Source: Thelephora terrestris (Eukaryota > Basidiomycota > Agaricomycetes > Thelephorales > Thelephoraceae). From it: a stretch of DNA of 64,000 bases. Made by a program: the position numbers and the translations under genes. The stretch's first letter is position 1; each line of letters starts with the position of its first letter. The notes beneath the pieces were generated by a model that was not told where the DNA came from, searched no databases, and worked only from the letters and a program-made list of their open reading frames with translations. The stretch is taken from positions 3,162,001-3,226,000 of the forward strand of contig WIUZ02000002.1 of assembly GCA_015956445.1 (NCBI GenBank), read 5' to 3'. Positions 56,481 through 64,000 of this stretch are shown here, piece by piece.

Positions 56481-57110
56481 GGGACTACGACGGATCAAAA
56501 AAGTAACGATGGGTGAGCGCGGGCGTTGCGAAAAACACGGCGGATGTGAGAAAGCGGGTCCCGTTCGAGGAAAGGGATGAGCAATCGACTGCGTCGGCTT
56601 TGCAGGTTTGGGTTGAACGGGGCTCAACCCTGACGTGGATGGTTGCTACGTCGAGGTTGAGGTTTTGGTCGGCGTACTTGTCCTCGTAAACGTTATCATA
56701 AACGGAATAAACGACATGTTCGTGTGACGATGCGCGGTGGATGTGTGACTGATTAGGCGAGTGGCGAATAAGATTGTGCCCGAGATGAGCGGCGTCCAAA
56801 GGCGAGCGGAAGCGGAAGCGTAACGACAAATCGCGGAGAAGACCGCAAAGGACTGCGAGTGCGAAGGTGACGACGAAGCGTGTGGTATGATAAGCTGATC
56901 TGGAATGTCCATGGACAACGATAACCAGCGTTTCGATTAGGCTTCTTGTCATATTTTCTCGTCTTCTTGGACTTCCCTCTTCGGTCTGCGTGAAACGTCA
57001 AAACGAAATACCGTGAGTGAACGAGAAAACACGTACTCAGCATACTTGGTTGGATCCCCGCCCGTCTGGTTTTGGTTGGATTGGTCTCAACCCTGACGTG
57101 GAGGGTCTCC
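56480..57110 (-). repeat. Inverted fragment of the unit-1/3 3' end
   Basis: On the minus strand from about 57000 to 56740 the sequence TTTGACGTTTC...GAAGTCCAAGAAGACGAG...TGGTTATCGTTGTCCATGGAC follows the 3' exon and flank of unit 1 (50180-50340). Coding blocks upstream are missing. Two local copies of CTCAACCCTGACGTGGA (56620-56640 and 57088-57106) flank the fragment. This shows that the family spread by inversion as well as tandem duplication. Confidence 0.5.
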
Positions 57111-57906
57111 CTGAGGGGGAGTCGCTGCCGCCCATTTAAGAATGTTCTTCACAAGTCGACCATGCTGACTTGTTTTGTTCGGGTTGGGGCATGGTGAGCA
57201 TTTTTGTCGTCGTTGGACTTGACGATGATTCGCTTGGTGTGTGAGGACAGGAGGGAGCTGGGAGGTGAGGAAAACTCTACCCTTCGACCCAGTATTTATG
57301 GGATCCGGGAGTGCAGCTTCATAGTGCACCAAAACCAATTGTTTGACCCGCGCCATGGCGAGGACCCAGTGACCGTACACCCGCGTGCAAAAACGGGCCC
57401 AAGCTTTTATTATCGAGGCCTGGCGCCACGGCGATAGTCACTGTGAGCACCCAATTGCGAGAGCCACGGAGTAGCTTTGTTCCAAGCTTGAAACAAGGCT
57501 CAGAACGTTAAGGCATGAGCTGGGGACCAGGCCGTGTCTGCAATTTCACTCGGTGGGGGCCACTGAATGGAGGCACTTACCTGAAAGGCGACATAGATTG
57601 ACTGGGGTTCAGTCAATTTAGTTAGATGAATCTCAGTCGTTATATTTTTCCCAGTGGGACTTCATCTCAAAGATTGGAGCACGGCTTGCCCAAGCACAAC
57701 GGGTTGGATTTCCCTTACAGGCGTGATAAAGGCGATCCCCGCCAATGCCAGGGGTCAGAATCGAGCACACTGACATCTAGGGAGTATGAGTTACCCGTGC
57801 CTCCGACGCTCGAAACCAATAAACAAGGGTATTGTTCGTCGCGGTTATGAGAGGTGCATGGATAATGAAAGCGGCTTTCGCCGGATGCACTAGTCGCGGT
57901 TTGATC
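57111..57906. other. Gene-poor interval
   Basis: Short open frames on both strands; none with recognisable motifs. I see nothing I can name. Confidence 0.3.
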
Positions 57907-58842
57907 TCATATACAGCCACCCCCGGAAACGCTGCTCCGCTGATGGGGAGAGATCTTCAAGGTCGTCCACATTACCGGCGTTGCGGTACGCAAAGCCAGC
58001 GACGAGACCGGGGCATTCCAACCAACAGGCGGCTGGCTACCCGTTCTCGTGGGACAGCTTGCAGTCTGGGTGGCAGGCCTGAGTGGTGTTGTGCTCAGCT
58101 CGTAAGCTGCGGAGGGGAGATGGAACGAGATGGGCGACTTCTGGAGTGTTGATGCAGTGGACTGGAACGAGTTATTCGTGGAAAGGGTACATACCTTTCC
58201 TGGGAAGATAGCTGACTGATCTCCCGGTATGCGGTTGGCCAACATATCGCATTGTGCCCTAGAGATGATGTTTGCGCTGTTCTTGCCGGCTTTGCTCATG
58301 AAGCTTCCCAATAAGTAGAAAGTTCCTCCAGCCCGAGCAGACTCAGCTCGTTGATGCCCTCCAAGGGAGCGAATGAAAGAGATAAAATGCAGGAGGGGGA
58401 AACGGACGAAACCGAGAGCTTTCATGGGACTTGAACCGAATCTTCTTGCGGAAACGACAAAGGGGATCGCATGACTACGGCGGAGACCAAACCTGCGAGA
58501 CGAGTGATTCGCTGGATAATTGTGAAGTTGGGTTGGCAGTTGGGGAAAACCGCGGTCCTTCGCCCCAAGTTGGTGACAGGAAGTCATGGTCACCCTCCTA
58601 GAGTTCTCGTCCGGGGAGTTGCACCTGCCGCGAGGACGAATCGCGTCCTGGATGTTAAACCTTTCATCGAGATGCTCGTAAGTTGTGGATACGTTTCCGG
58701 CGCGACGGTTGAAGAGCCCACTTGGCGTGTGAGCGCTCAGCGGCGGCCACTGGCTGAGATGAGGTTTTGATTCGCTGAACCCTGTTGGGATTGTTAGGCT
58801 GATGTTCGGTGATTTGGTGCGTGGTCGACGCGCGTTCGTCAC
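57907..58842 (-). CDS. Open frame of 311 codons, unknown, possibly spurious
   Basis: A continuous frame without introns. Composition is Ser/Arg/Pro-rich with a short hydrophobic patch (VRFPLLHFISFI). No domain recognised and no strong start context. Most real genes in this window have introns, so this may be chance. It lies downstream of ADSL on the same strand. Confidence 0.2.
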   Translation of the reverse strand: MTNARRPRTKSPNISLTIPTGFSESKPHLSQWPPLSAHTPSGLFNRRAGNVSTTYEHLDERFNIQDAIRPRGRCNSPDENSRRVTMTSCHQLGAKDRGFPQLPTQLHNYPANHSSRRFGLRRSHAIPFVVSARRFGSSPMKALGFVRFPLLHFISFIRSLGGHQRAESARAGGTFYLLGSFMSKAGKNSANIISRAQCDMLANRIPGDQSAIFPGKVCTLSTNNSFQSTASTLQKSPISFHLPSAAYELSTTPLRPATQTASCPTRTGSQPPVGWNAPVSSLALRTATPVMWTTLKISPHQRSSVSGGGCI

Positions 58843-59084
58843 CCTAACGCTTCGTATAGAATCCCCCGACGGTGGGCATTGACGAGGTGATTATAGTTTA
58901 TGTTTGCCACCATCCTGTTTTTATTATGCGGTAGGGCGATGTCCACTTCTGGTCCATCTCGTACCTCGAGTGAGGAGGGTTGGAGAGTACACTGCCAGCA
59001 AAAGAGACATCCACGCATACAAGTTCGAGCTCCTTCAAGTTAGGGTGCTGGTCCCCAAATCTGATTTTTGCTTTCACCGCTCTT

Positions 59085-61142
59085 TCAAACATTCAACTCC
59101 GCCTTTGCGCCTCCTTCAATCCCACCGCGACTCTCATCGTTATCCAAAGATGGCTTCACCCACTCCTCAATAAACTTCTCCACCTGCTCCGGTGCCCTAC
59201 CCACAAAACTTTTTGGGTCTAGAAGAGTGGCGAGGTCTTCCTTGATTGGGTCGAAGTACGGATCAGCCTTGACCCGTTCGATAAGATCATTCTCGAGACC
59301 GAGTTGCTTGACTTGATAACCAGCTTGATGAGACAGGACCTAGGAATAGCGTTCGCATTGTCAGTCAGCCGTGTTTTCCTAAAGATCGGCCTCTGCAAGC
59401 CAACATGTATCATACCCTGATCTTTTCATGCGCAACCTGTCGATCCCCACCCTTCTTCACGATAGCCATAATAATGTTCTCGGTCGCCATGAACGGCAAC
59501 TCCTGCAAAATATGCCTCTCGATCACCTTCGGATACACCACCAACCCCTCAGACACGTTCTGCAACGTTTTCAAAACGACGTCAGCCGTCAAAAACGCTT
59601 CCGGCAACGTTATCCGTCGGTTCGCCCTGTTGTAATTCACCATAAGAATCAAACCTACGGCGGAGATTCTCTGAGAACTGACGAATCGTCTAGCGTTCTC
59701 TCAAACCACTGTACGCTTGAGGTCATGACCGCGTTTTGGTGCAGAGTCATTAGGTGTCGTGCCAGGCTGCATATCCTCTCCGAACGCATCGGGTTACGCT
59801 TGTACGCCATCGCAGAAGACCCGATCTGCGTCGATTCGAAGGGTTCCTCGAGTTCCTAAAACCCCGTGATGCATTTGAATTCAAATTCTCAGTATACACC
59901 GCATGGCACACCTTGAGGTTCGCCAGCAACCGGATATCAGTCGCGATCTTGTGCGCCGTCGCACCAAAGCTCGCCAATGGCGCAAGGACGTCGACGTCGA
60001 TCTTGCGAGAGTATGTCTGGGACGTGACGGGGTAGGCGTACTGAAACCCGCATAGTTCGGTGACACGTCTGTCCAACGTCTCTACTTTCTCGTGGTCGCC
60101 GTCGAAGAGGGCTAGGAAACTCGCTTGAGTGCCAGTCGTCCCCTTTGCGCCGCGAAACCCTAGATCGTCACGCGCTCGTTTGAGGTTCCTAAGGTCCCAA
60201 AGGAGCTCCTATCCCGCACGTAGATCAGCATGTGTTTACCACAACTACAAATTGTGGGGGTCGCGGACCTGGATCCACAAGGTAGCACGTTTTCCGACGG
60301 TGGTGAGCTGGGCAGGCTGGTAATGCGTGAATCCGAGCGTCGGCATATCTTTGTATTGACGCGCGAAGTCGGCGAATCGCGAGATCACTATGGAGATTTT
60401 TGAGATGAGGAACGTGAGAGCTTCACGGAGGAATATAAGATCTGCATTGCTGGAAACGACAGATGTGAGCGGGGTCGTGTCGCGGACCGCAAACGAGGAG
60501 ATTCGGGTGGAACTGACTCGGTGACATAACACGATGTCGCCCCAAGACTGTGTGTGGGATGTCGACTAAGTTAGGAATGGTGCTTGGTGGGTGAGGTTAA
60601 GCACGGACTGGATAATCCCTGCAGCAGCGGGAGCGACGACGCCGAACGCGTGCACATGCGCCATGACATCGTGCCTCCTCTTCTTTTCTTCCTCAGCGGC
60701 GATCTCGAACTGCTTCCGGTCGAGATACTACACAAAAATCACCCCACGTATAAGTAGATAAGGCGAGAAGGAGTCCGATATTCGGCGGGGGGACGAACGA
60801 GGTTGCTCTCCATTTGTTTGACGGCCTCATCGGGAATCGGAAGCCCGAGCTCCTTCTCCGCGATCGCAAGATTGAGCCACAGCTTTCTCCAAGTGTGGTG
60901 CCGGTTCTATTCGAACAAACGTCGGAGCGCGTGAGATCTGTTGCGATTCCATCTGGGTGTAGATGAGTGGGGGAGACGGGGACTGACAGCGGCGGAAAAG
61001 AGGTATGCCATCTCCTTGCTCGCATATCGGCTGTATGATTGTCAAAGTTTTCGATCAGCTTCCGCACGAGGGGATCTGGTCGGTAGAGAAACGGGGGGTC
61101 AGACCTGGCAAGAGGAGTCTGGTAGGTCTCCAGGTCCTCCAT
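59085..61142 (-). CDS. ADE13: Adenylosuccinate lyase
   Basis: Cytosolic enzyme of purine synthesis. It removes fumarate from SAICAR and from adenylosuccinate. Start [20 protein letters not shown]. Nine GT-AG introns separate ten exons, all of which join in frame. Visible blocks: [80 protein letters not shown] and [20 protein letters not shown]. The family signature [20 protein letters not shown] follows, then [20 protein letters not shown] and [20 protein letters not shown]. The end is [20 protein letters not shown] ... GAKAELNV. Length about 480 residues, normal for the eukaryotic enzyme. The gene looks intact; the gene symbol follows yeast usage. Confidence 0.95.
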
Positions 61143-61559
61143 TCTTGACGGTGTACGGTGCGAATAGATAGATGATAAGGATACAAGAAGTCGAAAGGGA
61201 GCGGGTGAGAGGGCTTTAGATCGTGATCAACGGAAAATCAGCAGCCGGCAAAGCCCGGGATTCCCGCGGTCAAAATATCTCGCAAACGGACGATGTTGCA
61301 GTTCGTTACCACAAATTTGAATGCATAAAAAAAAATAGCCATGGGTTGCTTGATTATTTGTACACACAGAGGGATCGGAGTAAATTCTGACCCAAAATAT
61401 TCCCTGTTTAGGTTCTGATTTGGTGAAATTTTCCATACATTTCCGGACCTAGTAAATACTATGAGAATTGGATGTGATGGATCAGCAAAAGGGAAATCAA
61501 CTTATTTTTCCCACCAGCCAAATCTGACAGAGTTTGCGGTATAAATGACAGGGCACTTA
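61143..61559. other. ADSL upstream region
   Basis: Promoter and 5' flank of ADSL. AT content rises toward 61300-61560, with poly-A runs. No gene is supported. Confidence 0.4.
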
Positions 61560-62186
61560 GGATATCTTTTATGCAAACCTTCACACGCTAGTAAGGCCCT
61601 TTGTCCTTTATTCTCCCACGCGTCATACTTGTTCGCTTCCCTTACTTAGCGTTCTCACACTCCTTATCTCCCTTTGTTCTATCTTGATAAGGGTATATTA
61701 GGGTTACTGATGTCATGGCCACTCCATTAGTATAAGTAGCAACTGTGGCTGTATCGTAGTACCTTAGTTTTGTTACCTCAGGAAATCCTCTGCCCTTCTC
61801 GGCCCAGTTGCAGTTAAGGTCAAGTTAGAGTTTTCTGTTTGAACGCATTACACCCCCAATCTGCTCTCCCTCCCACTTTGCGCGTCAACTGCGCCTTGTA
61901 ACTATTGAACCCCAGCGTTCATCATATAGAATACCTCAAGCGTCCAGTCGATCATCTGGTGGAGTCATCAAACCTGTTGTAGGGATAAACCCTTGGTGGA
62001 TAAACCGAGCAAAGCACAGTTTAGGTTGGGTTTCCCTTTAGGTTTTCGATCTGACTTGCAGTGACCTCGGACAACCTACCAGAAGAATAGAGGTGTGACC
62101 ATCCTCTCACAGCTAGTTGGACTAGTGAGTACTCTGCGGAGTCAGCTCAGTGCACTGGTAGTTGTTGGGGTAGAGTGGCCCTGACA
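61560..62186 (+). mobile_element. Old fragment of a chromovirus LTR (same family type as 5893-9216)
   Basis: The reverse complement of this stretch follows the left part of the chromovirus LTR (5893 to about 6525), ending at its border GGCCCTGACA. It is clearly diverged, so it is much older than the intact element. The sense-promoter region is the best kept: TATAAGTAG at 61731-61739 and TAGTTTTGTTAC at 61765-61776. It is truncated on the left and lacks the LTR gene. Confidence 0.8.
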
Positions 62187-62767
62187 GTAATTTTATCATC
62201 ATTATGTCATTTTTTCCATTTTAACAATAGATAATTTTTTGGCAGGTCACATGAACTTTCCCACGCCACAGATAGCATATAAACAACAAGGGTTGATTTC
62301 ATCTCTTTGTCTTTCCCCTATCTCATGCTGGTGGAAGTCCTGCCCCCCGTCTTTTACTAATGAATTTTTCCCTCATCTTCTGTAGTGATTTTAACAGGTC
62401 CTGAGCTTGCTATCTCCAAAGATTTATCTCTTTAAGATAATACTGTCCTGTCTATCTGCTGTTTTACCCTTTCTTTCTGTGACAATATTGCTTTATCTGG
62501 ACACCTGTTGCTCTTCCTGTCCTAAGGACCTCATCTAACAGGAACTCCTGCTATCCAACAAACCTCCCACTTCCCTTTGCAGGCTCTGTCTGACCTGTAC
62601 TCATCATTTCTACAAGATGATGCAGTAAGTCAACTTTCCAGACTCAACTTTTACACACCTCAATCCAAGATAAAAATAGATCAAGATGCTGCATTTGTGG
62701 AAAGCAAGTTCAGAAACCTGAAGCACACAGGCAAGAATTCCACACAGACAGCATAAAAGTCCCCCAT
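62187..62767. other. AT- and pyrimidine-rich gene-free DNA
   Basis: Composition differs from the host-gene regions (T-rich, many CTGT/CTTT runs). No open frame or motif I recognise. Possibly old transposon sequence. Confidence 0.35.
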
Positions 62768-63400
62768 CACTGGGGGCAGACCCCTACTTACCCAGCAGGC
62801 AAATTGAGGGGTTTTTTTGAGAGTTTTTTTAACAATTTACTCAGATTTTACCCAGTGGGTACATTGTGAACAAATTCATCAGTTTGCCCATGAGGTACTT
62901 CTTTAACAAAACTCCATGGGTTCTTTCACAAATTACACAAAACGTGTCCATCACATGTTCTGAGTCACTCACCCAGAGTTCTTTCACAAACTACCCAGCA
63001 ATTTGCCCACAATATGTTCAAACACATACACAGTGGGTTTGTCAAGAGTTTGTTGTGATTACATTAAAGAAAACCTAGTGTGTATGTCACTGAGTATATC
63101 GTGAGCAAGTTTTGAAAGAACTCTTGATGAGTGGCTCAGAACATGTGGTGGGCACATTTTGTGCAATTTGTGAAAGAACCCTTGAAGTTTTGTCAAAGAA
63201 GTACCTTATAGGCAAACTGATGAGTTTGTTGAGAACAAATTCAAAACTTACCCAGCAATAAAAGTGGGGGCAAAGTGGTGGGCAAGTTTTGAATTTGTTC
63301 ACAATGTATCCATTGGGTAAAAAAATCTGAGTAAATTGTTTAAAAACTCTCAAAAAACCCTCAATTTGCCTGCTGGGTAAATAGGGGTCTGCTCCCAGTG
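62768..63400. mobile_element. Foldback MITE with CACTGGG ends
   Basis: Begins CACTGGGGGCAGACCCC and ends GGGGTCTGCTCCCAGTG. The two arms are near-complete inverted repeats of about 300 bases. The right arm holds about 85 extra bases (63190-63290), itself built from motifs of the arm (TACCCAGCAA, AAGTTTTGAATTTGTT). There is no coding capacity; a frame crossing it on the minus strand is an effect of the repeat. A target duplication could not be identified. Termini resemble those of CACTA-like or related DNA transposons, but the parent is unknown. Confidence 0.75.
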
Positions 63401-64000
63401 TACCGTACCGGCGTGACCAACCCGGCAACGCGGTCAATGACAAGCGCCCGGCAGCTCTTGTGGTGACCGATGACTGCCAGGTCTGCCGGCAGTTTTTGTG
63501 GTAACCGATTGAGGTGCCAGCAGCCTCGAAGGTAAAATTTTGGGTGCTTTTTTGATTGATTGTGTGGCCTTTGGCCGTGAGATCACTCCCACTCAAGTGG
63601 GCACGTTCTGCTGTAACCTCTAGTATTTGGGTCCAATTTGTTATTTCACTAGATATTGTATGTAATTTTCTTATATAAATGTGCAACAAAATACAAAATA
63701 CAAGGAGAAAACCATGAGGGTTGGATTATTATTTGATACCTGTGTGCACACATCCTGACCAGCACTTCCCACACTTCTTGGACTGATCCTTCACTGATTT
63801 TCACTGATCACCAAATTCTGTCCCCATCTGCTGTTTATCTGGCCTTCAATACCTCTCAGGATTGCAACAAGGCCATCCTCTCTACTTCAGAAGTAAATTC
63901 CCATTGGATTTGCTGTCATATCTGTGCTAGGCTCTCTTCCCCTTATCTGATCAAGTAAGATAAGACCTTCCTGACCCCAGAGGCTTTACTGGACACCTTT
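63401..64000. other. Gene-free DNA at the right edge
   Basis: The first 120 bases are G/C-rich with repeated GGTGACCGATGACTGCC/GGTAACCGATTGAGGTGCC motifs. The rest is AT- and pyrimidine-rich like 62187-62767. No gene seen. Confidence 0.35.

Noticed and set aside
60693-61142. Possible broken adenylosuccinate lyase, because frames change repeatedly
   Set aside because: All frame changes are explained by nine short introns with good GT-AG borders, and the joined protein keeps all family blocks.
63087-63689. A 200-codon minus-strand frame near the right edge
   Set aside because: It runs through one arm of the foldback MITE; the composition reflects the repeat and no protein motif is visible.
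1-64000. tRNA, rRNA, CRISPR or bacterial operon features
   Set aside because: No cloverleaf with a GGTTCGAATC-type arm in a suitable context, no rRNA-like stretch and no regularly spaced repeats were seen; gene structure is eukaryotic throughout.

Overview
The window looks like nuclear DNA of a basidiomycete fungus, probably an Agaricomycete. Host genes are cut by many 50-60 bp GT-AG introns. The mobile elements are Plavaka-type DNA transposons, a chromodomain Gypsy element and a Copia relic. Kinase-NB-ARC and secreted-glutaminase genes also fit. No rRNA, tRNA, CRISPR array or prokaryotic operon was seen. All exon structures were worked out by eye from splice sites and reading frame.

Layout. 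1-1615 (-): TFIID subunit TAF7, running off the left edge. 1914-19433: a three-level nest of LTR elements that first looks like a giant palindrome. An outer solo LTR of 'family L' (target duplication CTACC) contains a second family-L solo LTR in inverted orientation (duplication GGCAC). That one contains a 12.7-kb chromovirus (5893-18557, duplication GATGG) with two almost identical 3324-bp LTRs, gag and pol. Both LTR families carry a four-exon gene for a coiled-coil protein with its own TATA box. In the chromovirus this gene is antisense to gag-pol. This is the most unusual thing in the window. 20539-25151: a convergent pair, an Rrn6/TAF1C-like RNA polymerase I factor (+) and the splicing factor SLT11/ECM2 (-). 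26102-33288: a truncated Plavaka-like transposase, then an unknown basidiomycete gene (-) diverging from an apparently whole Plavaka transposase (+). 33488-35217: a Copia 3' fragment.

35218-47420: a duplicated host block. A kinase-like/NB-ARC (NLR-type) gene next to a glutaminase A-type secreted hydrolase is complete at 40321-47420. A partial copy (truncated NLR plus only the last part of the glutaminase) lies at 35218-37365. Between them are a decayed subtilase and gene-poor sequence. 48200-57100: tandem and inverted copies of an unrecognised small gene family, with a small secreted protein in between. 59085-61142 (-): adenylosuccinate lyase, with ten exons. 61560-64000: an older fragment of the same kind of chromovirus LTR, then AT-rich, gene-free DNA holding a 633-bp foldback MITE.

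The host genes (TAF7, Pol I factor, SLT11, ADSL) are unrelated housekeeping genes with no shared pathway. The remainder is accessory sequence shaped by transposons and duplication.
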